A stretch of 64,000 bases of DNA, taken from contig VGZA01000015.1 of assembly GCA_016872775.1 (NCBI GenBank), forward strand, positions 43,612 through 107,611. Reading direction: 5' to 3'. Position numbers and translations under genes: made by a program. Positions within the stretch are counted from its first letter, which is position 1. The number at the start of each line of letters is the position of its first letter. The notes below the pieces were generated by a model. The model saw only the letters and a program-made list of their open reading frames with translations, ran no database searches and had not been told where the DNA came from. This document shows positions 1 through 8,424 of the stretch, one piece after another. This stretch comes from Planctomycetota bacterium. GTDB taxonomy: Bacteria > Planctomycetota > Planctomycetia > Pirellulales > Pirellulaceae.

Positions 1-2232
1 GACGCCAAATACTCGGGACGAAAGGCGAAATGCCCACGCTGCGCGGCGGTCACCATCGTGCCCACGGCGGATACCGTGCACGATGCGATCGATCGCCGAC
101 CGGACGCGGGGCGGTTCCAGACCGGGGACGCGACGCAGGATGCCGTCACCATTCCTGAACTCCCCGATTTTCCGGCGCAAAAAACCAAGGCTGCCTCGGC
201 GCCTTCCCCGTCCACTGCGAAGCCGAAGGAAGATCCCGCGGAACTTCCGTTGCCATCGATCGTGAAAGCGGCACCGGGCAAAGAGCCGTCGCGAAACGCG
301 CGGACAACTCGACGTCGCAGGTCCCCGTTGGTCTGGATTGCCGCGACAGCCCTGGTCGCGGTACTGCTGGTCGTTCTGGGCGTCGTCGTCGTCGCTCAAT
401 CCTGGTTCGGTTGGGAACGCAGCCCATCCCTGGTGCTGGACTGGCCCGAACGGGACCGCACAGGGGATGCCGCCATCGATCTGGATGGCCGGAAAATCGC
501 CATCCCTTCCACGGGCGAAATTCGCGTCGAGCTGCGACCAGGAAAACATCGACTGGTGCTGAAGCGTCGAGGTTATCCACAAATCGAATGGTCGTTCGCG
601 GCCGAACCCGGCAAAACGATCGCCTATAAGCCGGTCTGGGAATCGCCACGATTCGGACCCGACGGGACCGGTACCGTCGGGCAAACTAATCCGGCAAAGA
701 CCGGCGACGACGTCACGAGTTCCCCGCTGGGCTTCCCCGGCTGGCTGCAGATTCTCGATCAAGCCAAGAAACGGGCCACAGAAAAGAAACGCGACATCCT
801 GATCGTGTTCGCGGGGTCGGACTGGCATGCGAAGTCGATCAAAATGGCGAATAATATCTTTTCAAACCCGAAGTTTCTGGCGTACGCCGAGCCGCGATTT
901 TCCTTGGTCGTCATCGACGTCCCGAGAACCTCGGCGGGCTTCAATCTGCTGGCCGATTCCGCTCAGAACCAGTTCCTGTTGCAGCAATACGAGATTCGCA
1001 GCACCGACCGGCTGCCGCAAGTGATCCTGGCCGATGCGAAAGGGCAACCGTACGCCCGCGACGGGGCATTTGACGACACCGTCGAAAAGTACCTGCAGCA
1101 TCTCACCTTGCTGCAGTCGAACCGCACCGAACGGGACCAGATCCTGGCGGCAGCGCGTGCCGGACAGGAAAAGGAAAAACGATTGACAGCGGCTGAGCGA
1201 GGACTGCAATGGTTGAATGGCAAGGCGTTCGCCCGATTCTACGCGCGCGATCTCCAGGAATGGCTGACGCTGGCTCGCCGCCTCGACCCGAAAAATGAAG
1301 GCGGCCGGCAGGAACTGTTCTTCGAGGGCGAATGGAGTTCCCGACTGCAAACGGCATTACGCGACAGCAGCGAAATGCGAAACTGGCTGAACGAACTGAT
1401 TTCCTGGAGCCAGCAGCATAAGTTCCAGGATTCCAACCGGGCGGTCCGGTTGCACCTGCTGGGAGCCGTCGTCGCCTCGGAACGACTTCGGGACCAGGAA
1501 TTAACCTCCGAACTGGTGCGGCTCGCCGAACTCTATTCCCCCAAAGATGAAAAGCTCCGCGAAGCGATGTCGGCAATCAGCAAGCAGATGAGGGAGCGCA
1601 ATCAGATTTCGTCCGGGACCGGTTTTATCGTTTCCCTCGACGGTCATATCCTCTCCAACCATCACGTCATTGAAGGGCCGGGCAAGACGGTGGTCCGTGT
1701 ACCGGGAACGGATCAACGCGTCGCGGCGACGGTCGTCGCCTTGGACGACAACAAAGATCTCGCCGTGCTAAAGGCCAACCCCGAGGAACTGGGACTGGTC
1801 GTGCCGCTTCATATTTCAAATGTCAAGGTCGGTCGCGGCACCAATGTCGCGGCCTTCGGATATCCCCTCGGTGATCTCATCGGTTCGGGGTTGAAGCTGA
1901 CATCCGGTTTGATCACCGGTACGGACGAGACTGGGATGATGATCATCGATGCGCGGATCAATCCCGGTAACAGTGGCGGGCCGCTATGCGACAAGTCCGG
2001 GCATGTGATCGGAATGATCACCGCCAAAAGTCGCGCCGGCGATGGACTCGATAGTTACGGCGTCGCGATCCCCGCCAAAGACCTGTTGGCTTTTCTCACC
2101 GAACGCGTGCCGTCGATCGCGCTCCAACCGGCCGACGCCGCCTCGCCCACCATCCTCGAATGGCCACAGGTCGATTCGCTCGTACAGAACTCGGTGGTGA
2201 TGATTCTTAAGATTCGTGATGGAGCGGAATGA
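1..2232 (+). CDS. Membrane-anchored trypsin-like serine protease with zinc ribbon, PEGA-like and thioredoxin-like domains (5' partial)
   Basis: The reading frame is open from base 1, so the gene begins outside the window. The first codons encode a CPRC pair, the second half of a zinc ribbon whose first pair would lie upstream. The GTG at 58 is therefore probably not the start. Counting from base 58, a low-complexity linker is followed by one membrane segment (about residues 90-115), a PEGA-like beta domain (about 140-190) and a thioredoxin-like segment (about 220-350). That segment has SDWHAKS where a redox thioredoxin would carry CxxC, so it is probably not an oxidoreductase. The C-terminal part (about 515-700) is a trypsin/HtrA-type domain with His in NHHVI, Asp in KDLAVLK and Ser in NPGNSGGPL. 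No PDZ domain is visible. It is probably a cytoplasmic zinc ribbon joined by one membrane pass to an exported protease. Family calls are from motifs; the substrate is unknown. Confidence 0.85.
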   Translation, partial: DAKYSGRKAKCPRCAAVTIVPTADTVHDAIDRRPDAGRFQTGDATQDAVTIPELPDFPAQKTKAASAPSPSTAKPKEDPAELPLPSIVKAAPGKEPSRNARTTRRRRSPLVWIAATALVAVLLVVLGVVVVAQSWFGWERSPSLVLDWPERDRTGDAAIDLDGRKIAIPSTGEIRVELRPGKHRLVLKRRGYPQIEWSFAAEPGKTIAYKPVWESPRFGPDGTGTVGQTNPAKTGDDVTSSPLGFPGWLQILDQAKKRATEKKRDILIVFAGSDWHAKSIKMANNIFSNPKFLAYAEPRFSLVVIDVPRTSAGFNLLADSAQNQFLLQQYEIRSTDRLPQVILADAKGQPYARDGAFDDTVEKYLQHLTLLQSNRTERDQILAAARAGQEKEKRLTAAERGLQWLNGKAFARFYARDLQEWLTLARRLDPKNEGGRQELFFEGEWSSRLQTALRDSSEMRNWLNELISWSQQHKFQDSNRAVRLHLLGAVVASERLRDQELTSELVRLAELYSPKDEKLREAMSAISKQMRERNQISSGTGFIVSLDGHILSNHHVIEGPGKTVVRVPGTDQRVAATVVALDDNKDLAVLKANPEELGLVVPLHISNVKVGRGTNVAAFGYPLGDLIGSGLKLTSGLITGTDETGMMIIDARINPGNSGGPLCDKSGHVIGMITAKSRAGDGLDSYGVAIPAKDLLAFLTERVPSIALQPADAASPTILEWPQVDSLVQNSVVMILKIRDGAE

Positions 2233-2262
2233 GGAACGGGTTGCGGGGACGGGTTACGGGGG

Positions 2263-4419
2263 CTAGTTTGGGCGGCGTACGATCGATCGATCGGCGTCAA
2301 AGCGCCAGTATTGCCGTGGTCCGTTCGACTCCGCCCGCAGCCAGGGTCGGGAATTAGCGGAAGTGGCTCCGCGCAGGATCGCCTGAATGTCGCGCAATAC
2401 AGGACCACTGCTTCCGTAGTAGGAATGGCCCAGAATGCTGTGGTCGATCAGCGACACGTCGATCGTTTCGATGCCGGGCAGGATCAGCAGGTTGGCTCCT
2501 GATTCTCCGGCGCGCGAGTAGCCATGTACCAGTCGGGACGCCATCAGCGCCTGGTCGTTGGACGATGCGTACAGCGTGATCCGTTCCGCGGCGGGGCGAA
2601 TGGCGGGGGCGATCCGGCTGCGGAACTCGTCGGCGTCGATGTCGGGCGCCGCCAGAATCACCTCGTTGAACAACGGCGGCTGGGATGGAAAATGAGCCGC
2701 CAGTTCCTGCACCGCGCTGGCCATAGCGCGGCTGCCCATGCTGTGGGCGATCAGGTGTACGCGCTGAGCATCGCTGCGCGTCACGACGTCGAGAAGGAAC
2801 TGCTTCAAATGCGGCGTCGACCAAGCCACCGAGGTCTCATCGACCATGTAATCCGAGAGTTCGCCTTGCGACGGCCAACTGAAAAAGATCGGTGCGCCGT
2901 CAAATTCCAGATCGTGCGCCATCTGGGCGGTGCGACGGGCCGCGGCATCAAACGTCACGTTGTAGCCGTGCACGAACACAAACAGATCCTGCCGCGACGA
3001 ACCACGCACGCGACCGCGAACCTCCTGGAACAATTTCTCGGCCGGAAGCGGCTCGACCCGCTGCAGCACAATATGCCGATCTTCCCGCTCGCGAAACTCC
3101 AATCGCAAGATCGACGGACGTTCGATATTTCCTGTCTGGTGGATGGGAGGGATCGAAACGTCGCAGTAGCCATACTGCAGCGAACCTCGCTCCGCACCGA
3201 AGGCCAACGACGGCCGCGGGGTGCTGGAACCGGAGGCGAGATTGGTTCCCGTTCCCAGTACCAGCAGGCCTCCGAGCGACAGGCCGCCGACGGCGCAGGC
3301 CAGCGCCAGCTTTTTACGACGCGAGTAAATGCAGCTGGCGGCGACGATCGAAATGACGGCCAGTACGATCCCAAGCACAAGGGGCGCCGCGCCGCGGCTT
3401 ACGCCGCTGAGCAGCCTGCGATCCGTTCCATAGTAGACGCGGACGGTATTCAACCCGGGCGAGGTTCCGCCGGATTTTGTGTCAGGTCGGTTTTCCGTGG
3501 CGCGTGGCGCACCCGGGGCCGATGCCGCCGCGCCGTCGAGGCCCGGTTCCAATGGCGTCGAAGGGGCATCAGGTGCTGCGGCGTCGGGGATGGCTCGCGC
3601 CGGAAGCGGCTCTGCCTCGCGGGTATTTGACGCCGATTCCTCGCCGCTCGTCGCGAGGCGATCGACGGCGTCTTGACCGCCTTCCCTCTCGGAATTCTTT
3701 TCGTCGTCATCGCTCGCCCCAGGTGCCAGATCCGCCGCGCGCGGCACGGGAGGCTCGCTTGGTTCAACAACCGTTTCACTCGACGATTCGGCATCCATCC
3801 GCGCGTCGGGAATCAGCGGCGGTGCCAGTAATCGGGCGGCCGATTTCGGCGGGGTTACGCCCGTCTCCTGTCGGGGATTCGAACGCGGGCTACGAATCGC
3901 TGCGCCGGCGGAATCGGTGTCTCGCAGCGGGTTCCACAGCAGGTCCTTTGCCGGCATCCGTCGGCCGATCAACGTGCGCAGCGGATTGCCGTCATTCCGA
4001 TCCGTCTGGTCCGCTAGTGGATCCGGCGTCAGTGTCGTTGGCTCCGGTCCACCGCCGTCGACCAAGGCGTCTCGCTTATCTTGGGACGGCGGCCACGATT
4101 CCGACGCCGGAACCTGTTGGGGCGCGTCCGCCGCCACGCTGGCTTCCGATTCCGGCTCAACTTCCGATTCGCCTTGGCGCAAAAAGCCCGGGATCGGTAA
4201 TGTCGGCAGACCGTCGAGCAAAGACTGTTCGCTGGCGGGGGGCGACGAAGAATCTGGAGGCGATTCCAGTCCGCGATCGTCCGTGGCCGACGACTCATCG
4301 GATAACGCCGATGGGTCCGGGCGCGCAGCACTGGCGGTCGCTTTCGATGGTTCGGATTTCTTCCCGCAACCAGCGATTCCTATCAGTGCTACCAACGCCA
4401 CCAAGTACAGCAGTCGCAT
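2263..4419 (-). CDS. Lipoprotein alpha/beta hydrolase of the DUF900 type
   Basis: The ATG at 4419 is preferred to an in-frame ATG 63 bases upstream because it opens a lipoprotein signal directly: a hydrophobic run ending in IAGC, with the cysteine near residue 20. About 300 residues of acidic, Pro/Ser-rich low-complexity sequence follow, then two hydrophobic segments (about 350-400), then a catalytic domain. That domain carries the DUF900 signature: HGYNVTFDAAARR near the oxyanion region, FFSWPSQG, the nucleophile elbow AHSMGSRA (Ser near residue 561), ILAAPDID supplying the likely acid, and a late DHSILGHSYYGSS supplying the histidine. All triad positions appear present. The substrate is unknown. 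It converges on the upstream protease gene with only about 30 bases between stops. The family call is firm; the meaning of the disordered arm plus internal membrane hairpin is inference. Confidence 0.85.
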   Translation of the reverse strand: MRLLYLVALVALIGIAGCGKKSEPSKATASAARPDPSALSDESSATDDRGLESPPDSSSPPASEQSLLDGLPTLPIPGFLRQGESEVEPESEASVAADAPQQVPASESWPPSQDKRDALVDGGGPEPTTLTPDPLADQTDRNDGNPLRTLIGRRMPAKDLLWNPLRDTDSAGAAIRSPRSNPRQETGVTPPKSAARLLAPPLIPDARMDAESSSETVVEPSEPPVPRAADLAPGASDDDEKNSEREGGQDAVDRLATSGEESASNTREAEPLPARAIPDAAAPDAPSTPLEPGLDGAAASAPGAPRATENRPDTKSGGTSPGLNTVRVYYGTDRRLLSGVSRGAAPLVLGIVLAVISIVAASCIYSRRKKLALACAVGGLSLGGLLVLGTGTNLASGSSTPRPSLAFGAERGSLQYGYCDVSIPPIHQTGNIERPSILRLEFREREDRHIVLQRVEPLPAEKLFQEVRGRVRGSSRQDLFVFVHGYNVTFDAAARRTAQMAHDLEFDGAPIFFSWPSQGELSDYMVDETSVAWSTPHLKQFLLDVVTRSDAQRVHLIAHSMGSRAMASAVQELAAHFPSQPPLFNEVILAAPDIDADEFRSRIAPAIRPAAERITLYASSNDQALMASRLVHGYSRAGESGANLLILPGIETIDVSLIDHSILGHSYYGSSGPVLRDIQAILRGATSANSRPWLRAESNGPRQYWRFDADRSIVRRPN

Positions 4420-4578
4420 ACGCGTGACCGTGAATGGAGAACGAACGAACGGCGCGCGAACTTGCTCGCCATTCACTTTCATCGGGTCGCAACGACGCTG
4501 AGTTTGATGCGGCTTAGGGAAACTCCGTCGATTCTGCCGGATTCGCGGTCGGAGCAGCTCGAAGCGAACGCCGACCCC

Positions 4579-5133
4579 CTAGGGATCGGTCTGCGAATTC
4601 ACCGACCGATTCGCCATCCAGATACCGCGTCTTGCCTGCTTTGCCTCTTTCTCCGCCTGGATAACCTGGCGTCGCAGCGACGCGGAATCGCTGGAATGCG
4701 TTTCGGCAGGCAGCAACCCATCCCGGACAATTTCGACATTGATCAGGCGGTCGCCTCGAAAAACCCAGGCCAGCGTTGTCCCATCCACGCCATTGCGTCT
4801 GCGATCGAACCGCAGTCGAACCGTTGCCGTGTCAAGTTGCGTTCGCAGGAACTGTTGGAGACGCGAATTGCCGTCGAGTCCGCTTGGAGTGGCGACTGCC
4901 AGCATTGACACCGTCAGGGAAGGACTGCCCGGTGGTGCATGGAGGGGGCGAACGAGCAGTTGGCCCTTTTCGCGGATCTCGAGCAACTGATATTCGCCTT
5001 CCATCGGGGGCTCAACCGATGGCGGATCCGAGTGCGTGCCCAGCTGCCAGGCGATACGGAACAAGATGAGCGCCCCGATCGCCGCCACGCCTATCCGCTG
5101 GGCCGTCCCATGGTTTCGCAATCGGACAGGCAT
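4579..5133 (-). CDS. Membrane-anchored thermonuclease (SNase)-like protein
   Basis: The open frame extends upstream to 5295, but the ATG at 5133 is favoured because it lies just after the stop of the preceding gene (5153), giving a 184-residue protein. It starts with a short basic segment and one membrane helix (about 15-30). The rest resembles the staphylococcal-nuclease fold: a beta-barrel stretch with VRLRFDRRR, then GTTLAWVFRGDRLINVEIVRDG, then a helix ending in the ARRGIW motif typical of the family C-terminus. The catalytic Arg/Glu set cannot be confirmed by eye, so nuclease activity is uncertain. It is likely co-transcribed with the Cys-pair protein encoded immediately upstream. Confidence 0.65.
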   Translation of the reverse strand: MPVRLRNHGTAQRIGVAAIGALILFRIAWQLGTHSDPPSVEPPMEGEYQLLEIREKGQLLVRPLHAPPGSPSLTVSMLAVATPSGLDGNSRLQQFLRTQLDTATVRLRFDRRRNGVDGTTLAWVFRGDRLINVEIVRDGLLPAETHSSDSASLRRQVIQAEKEAKQARRGIWMANRSVNSQTDP

Positions 5134-5152
5134 CAGGACTTTATGCCGGGTG

Positions 5153-5461
5153 CTAATTCTTACTGTAACCGATCGATGTCGGCAGATCGCGCCCGACCGG
5201 GTTCTTCGCGAACTTTCGATAACATTCCTTGCATAGATCGAAGCTGCGCCGCTGGTAAATGGAGTCGCTGACGACACTGTCAGTTTCGGATTCAAGTTCG
5301 TTGAGAATCTCCTGGATCTCGAGCAGGTGGTCGCGGTCGTCGTCAGGTTCGTCGTAATTCAGCGGTTCCATTGCCGCCTGGATCTCGAGTCGCACGATAT
5401 AGCGCAATTCCAGATCGGGATCAATCGTTCGCCTGCAGCGATCACAGGAACAATGAATCAT
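5153..5461 (-). CDS. Small conserved-looking protein with two Cys pairs
   Basis: This is a 102-residue acidic protein. It opens with CSCDRC (residues 4-9) and carries CKEC near residue 78, so the two clusters could together form one zinc site. The middle is rich in Asp/Glu (EPDDDRDH and a Leu/Glu helix) and is probably helical. No named family is recognised. The stop lies 19 bases before the chosen start of the membrane-anchored nuclease-like gene on the same strand, which suggests an operon. The function is unknown; zinc binding is inferred only from Cys spacing. Confidence 0.6.
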   Translation of the reverse strand: MIHCSCDRCRRTIDPDLELRYIVRLEIQAAMEPLNYDEPDDDRDHLLEIQEILNELESETDSVVSDSIYQRRSFDLCKECYRKFAKNPVGRDLPTSIGYSKN

Positions 5462-5907
5462 GACTTGGAACCCTGGGCACGCAGGAAAATTATGAACGAA
5501 TAAAGTCGTCTGACTCCAATCCTAATCCGAGTCGATGGCGTGGGGCAAGCCACAATTTCCTGCGCCGGTAATTCCTTGGAAAAAGGTACCGTGATCGCCG
5601 CGATGATCGGAGGGCGTCAAAGACAACGCCGATGGTTCGTTACCTGCCTAGCGGGAGCGCGATGGTATCGCAACGGACCCAGGCCACCGCCCTGCGCGCT
5701 GATGAAGTGCCGGTTCCGGCAAGGGAAGGCGCGCGGTTGCGAGCGATACGTCCGCTCGCTGCGACACGGTTCGACAGACCTGTTCCCGCCGCTGCCGATT
5801 CGATCATGGGCGGCACGAACAATCCGCTAGCAGTTCGACCGACTGTGTCCGGTCGGCAGGATCGCCCCTGCTTGGGGCACGATCCTGCTTGGGGCCTGGA
5901 AGCCGGA
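5462..5907. other. Intergenic stretch between Cys-pair gene and ferredoxin gene
   Basis: These 446 bases hold no reading frame with convincing protein-like composition on either strand. The part next to the ferredoxin gene holds a strong stem-loop (5857-5887). The part next to 5461 should contain the promoter of the small Cys-pair gene, but no clear -35/-10 pair stands out. Confidence 0.5.
5857..5887 (-). terminator. Stem-loop after the ferredoxin gene
   Basis: CAGGATC (5857-5863) pairs with GATCCTG (5881-5887), and GCCCC (5864-5868) pairs with GGGGC (5874-5878), around a five-base loop, with a two-base bulge on one side. The hairpin begins about 20 bases after the ferredoxin stop on the minus strand. 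There is no T-run after it, so it may be a non-canonical terminator or an mRNA 3' stabiliser. Confidence 0.5.
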
Positions 5908-6186
5908 TTACTGTTCTGCGAGCGGGGGCTTTTTTTCCGTAATCACGGGGCACTGTGCAGCCAGTTCGGCGTTCAGTTCCTTGAATGGCTTCCATTCTTC
6001 CGGCAGGTTATCCTCGTGGAATATCGCTTCCACAGGGCATTCCGGAACACATGCTTCGCAATCGATGCACTCGTCCGGATGGATGTAGAGCATCTGTTCG
6101 CCTTCGTAGAAGCATTCGACAGGGCAGACCACGACACAGTCGGTATACTTGCAGGCAAAGCACGGTTGCGCAACCACGTGAGCCAT
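5908..6186 (-). CDS. fdxA: 7Fe-8S ferredoxin, FdxA type
   Basis: A 92-residue soluble electron carrier expected to hold one [3Fe-4S] and one [4Fe-4S] cluster. Nine cysteines match the Azotobacter FdI/FdxA pattern. C9, C17 and C50 fit the 3Fe site; C21, C40, C43 and C46 fit the 4Fe site; C12 and C25 are the extra cysteines. The CKYTDC and [16 protein letters not shown] motifs and the late NAELA...ITEKK tail are typical of the family. The start is the ATG at 6186, preceded by AAGGAG ten bases upstream. It is transcribed divergently from the sigma factor gene, and no redox partner gene lies next to it. Confidence 0.95.
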   Translation of the reverse strand: MAHVVAQPCFACKYTDCVVVCPVECFYEGEQMLYIHPDECIDCEACVPECPVEAIFHEDNLPEEWKPFKELNAELAAQCPVITEKKPPLAEQ

Positions 6187-6589
6187 GACGCATCAACTCC
6201 TTGGCAAAAAATGACGGAAAATCCCTCGCAAAAAACAGCTGTAGATCGGCTTTTTTCGGTTTTGGCCGCGTGACTTCGCCAAAGAAATCGGAAAAATCAG
6301 CGGCCTATCGGAGTCCAAAGTGGCTCGGACTACCGAGGGGCCAATGAGTGCAAGTCAAGCCGGACCAACAGTTTCGACGATATTTTAGGTTGTCGTTCGG
6401 ACGTTGACCAGAGGACAGCCGGTTCCGTCCGCCGCAATTAAAGTCCACCTCGCGCATTTGGCTTGCCTCGTTTGCAGGTCGGAAATAAAATCTTGGATAT
6501 TAAGAATAACCGTCAAGAAAGTTCCGCACAGCAGTCAAAACAAGGCATCGGCCGAATCCGTGGGCGGCGATGGTTAGTCGAGGGAAAAC
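6187..6589. other. Divergent intergenic region between ferredoxin and sigma factor genes
   Basis: About 400 bases without a credible gene. It should carry the promoters for both flanking genes. The part near 6480-6540 is noticeably more AT-rich than the surroundings, as expected of a promoter. I cannot assign -35/-10 elements with confidence. Confidence 0.4.
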
Positions 6590-7171
6590 GTGTCACTATC
6601 CGACATTGACCGAGAGCTCTTGCAGGATTGCCTGGAGCGGAAACCTCGTGCATGGGAGGCGTTTGTCGACCGTTTTCTGGGACTTGTGGTGCATGTCATC
6701 AACCACACGGCACAATCCCGGTCGATTCGACTCTCCGTTGACGATTCGGAAGATCTTGCTGCGGAAGTATTTCTGGCGATTGTGAACGAAAATTTTGGGG
6801 TCCTGCGCCGCTTCCGGGGCGATGCCAGTCTGGCGACCTACCTGGCCGTGATCGCTCGTCGGGTGGTCGTCAAAGAACTGCTTCGCCGCAAGACAAACGT
6901 CAGTATCAGCGAGTTGGCGGATTCGCCGTACAACCCAGTCGATCAGAACCCGCCGCCGGACGAGCGGCTCAGCGACAAGGACGAGATCGAGCGGCTTCTG
7001 GACCGGCTGGACAGCCCGGAACGGGAAGTGGTGCGAATGTTCTACGTCGAAGGCAAGTCGTACCAGGAAATTTCCAGGCAGGTGGGAATGCCCGAAAACA
7101 CCATCGGGTCAACGCTCAGCCGCGCCAAGGACAAGTTGCGCCGGTCCCCGTCCGGCTCCGGTGTTCACTGA
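6590..7171 (+). CDS. ECF-like RNA polymerase sigma-70 family factor
   Basis: A 193-residue sigma factor with only regions 2 and 4. Region 2 (about residues 20-105) includes DSEDLAAEVFLAI and RRFRGDASLATYLAVIARR. A short polar linker with NPPPDERL follows. Region 4 (about 130-185) has a helix-turn-helix, SPEREVVRMFYVEGKSYQEI followed by ENTIGSTLSRAKDKLR. The start is a GTG at 6590 with GAGG seven bases upstream. No anti-sigma gene is adjacent, so its control is not evident here; the regulon is unknown. It converges on the response-regulator gene with an inverted repeat in between. Confidence 0.92.
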   Translation: MSLSDIDRELLQDCLERKPRAWEAFVDRFLGLVVHVINHTAQSRSIRLSVDDSEDLAAEVFLAIVNENFGVLRRFRGDASLATYLAVIARRVVVKELLRRKTNVSISELADSPYNPVDQNPPPDERLSDKDEIERLLDRLDSPEREVVRMFYVEGKSYQEISRQVGMPENTIGSTLSRAKDKLRRSPSGSGVH

Positions 7172-7174
7172 GTC

Positions 7175-7302
7175 GTAGCTCGAAACTTCCGTAGCTCGAA
7201 ACTTGTTTCGCATTTTTCACTTCGTCGCGTTCTCCACGCCCTTCTCGCACCGCGGTGCGGCGATTGGCTCGGCGCGGGACTCGAAACAAGTTTCGAGCTA
7301 CG
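7175..7302. repeat. Dispersed GTAGCTCGAAACTTGTTTCGAG-type repeat cluster (three copies)
   Basis: A 14-base partial copy (7175-7188) and a 20-base copy (7191-7210) lie in direct orientation. A 22-base inverted copy follows (7281-7302). Each longer unit is itself a near-palindrome, with GAAAC and GTTTC around two bases. The inverted copies could form a long stem around a 70-base loop between two convergent genes. The inverted copy overlaps the response-regulator stop codon. A fourth copy lies at 63967-63988. Confidence 0.85.
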
Positions 7303-7813
7303 TGGTTTGCGAAATGCTCGCGATATGGAAATGCGCCCCGGGCACCGGTGTCAGAGCCGCATTGGGCAGCGCGGCGGAGGTGTTGGCAACGGTGTGGGTG
7401 TGCCGGATGCGGCTTCGGACCAGGTGGGGCATCCAGAGCGCCTTTTCGACCAGTTCGATCAGCACGTAGGGATCGAACGGTTTGCGCAGGTAATATGATC
7501 CGCCGGCATCATGCACGCGGCGGATGATGTCGGGAACCTGTTGCGCGGAAACGAACAACTGCGGAATATCGGGGCAGTTCCCCGTGAGCTTCAGATCGCG
7601 GCACATTTCCAGGCCGCTGGCCCCGCGAAGGTTCACGTCACAGATCATCAGGTCGATCGGGTTGGACTGCAGGGCTTTCAGCGCCGCTTCAAAGTCCTGA
7701 GCGCAATGGCACTCATAGCCGCTCATGTCCAGGACCGCGGCCATCGCCGTCAGCGTGATTGCGTCGCTGTCGATGATCAGAATGGCTGCGCGATTCAGGG
7801 TTCGATCGGTCAT
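7298..7813 (-). CDS. Single-domain response regulator
   Basis: A 171-residue CheY-like receiver protein. The acidic pair is in IIDSD (D15, D17), the phospho-acceptor is D59 in ICDVNLRG, the switch Ser/Thr lies near S89 in FVSA, and the conserved Lys is K111 in LRKPFD. No output domain follows; about 45 residues of low-complexity tail end the protein. The start ATG at 7813 has AAGGAA ten bases upstream. The stop codon TAG lies inside the dispersed repeat at 7281-7302, so the repeat may have replaced the original C-terminus. No histidine kinase is adjacent, so its partner is unknown. Confidence 0.9.
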   Translation of the reverse strand: MTDRTLNRAAILIIDSDAITLTAMAAVLDMSGYECHCAQDFEAALKALQSNPIDLMICDVNLRGASGLEMCRDLKLTGNCPDIPQLFVSAQQVPDIIRRVHDAGGSYYLRKPFDPYVLIELVEKALWMPHLVRSRIRHTHTVANTSAALPNAALTPVPGAHFHIASISQTT

Positions 7814-8061
7814 GGCATTCGAGTTCCTTGTTGGGGGGTGGTGCGGTTGCCGTGCGCTGCGAATGCCTGCCGTGGCATTTTCTTTTTTCGTCGCGCAAAG
7901 TTGACCAGATGAGGAAACTGGACGCGACCGGCAAAATCGTTGCGACCCGTGCCATTGCGCGAAGTGGAATAGGCTTGACCTGCTCGCCGGGAGATGTGGG
8001 GTATAAGGAGGGCTGAGCCGATGGCGATCGAGGCGGAATCCTTGTGCAGCGCTCTGGAGGG

Positions 8062-8421
8062 TCAGATCTGACAGAGTTCGATCACATGCCCGTCGGGATC
8101 GTTCACATACATCTGCAATGCGCCGTCGGGGCGAACCTGGCGGTGCGACGCGATCCCGATCTCACGGACGTGGGACTCCCAGGCATCGAGATTGTCGACG
8201 CGCAGCGCGAAATGCGTGCCACGATGGTGGGAAGCGACGGGAATCGTCCGGCCGCCGATCAGGTGCAGTTCCTGGTCGATCCCCAGCCGAAACCAGGCAC
8301 CGGGAAAGGTAAACGCGGGGCGTGGAATCTCGTTGAGACGCAGTACTTCGCGGTAAAAAATGGAACTCGCCTCTACGTCCGCGACGTGGATCGCCACATG
8401 GTTCAACTGTAACTGTCGCAT
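8062..8421 (-). CDS. VOC (glyoxalase/dioxygenase superfamily) protein
   Basis: A 119-residue single-domain protein with the paired beta-alpha-beta-beta-beta pattern of the vicinal oxygen chelate fold. It opens with LNHVAIHVADVEASSIFYREVL, where H8 is a likely metal ligand. The second module includes THFALRVDNLDAWESHV and ends in NDPDGHVIELCQ with the usual late Glu. It may bind a metal and act on a small molecule, but nothing shows the substrate. The start at 8421 has GGGAGG upstream that lies inside the last codons of the TPR gene, only 3 bases separate the two genes, and the two are probably translated from one mRNA. Confidence 0.85.
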   Translation of the reverse strand: MRQLQLNHVAIHVADVEASSIFYREVLRLNEIPRPAFTFPGAWFRLGIDQELHLIGGRTIPVASHHRGTHFALRVDNLDAWESHVREIGIASHRQVRPDGALQMYVNDPDGHVIELCQI

Positions 8422-8424
8422 TGC

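Noticed and set aside
5540..5830. A 96-codon plus-strand frame between the Cys-pair and ferredoxin genes
   Set aside because: Composition is Arg/Pro/Cys-biased as in random GC-rich sequence; no Shine-Dalgarno or family match.
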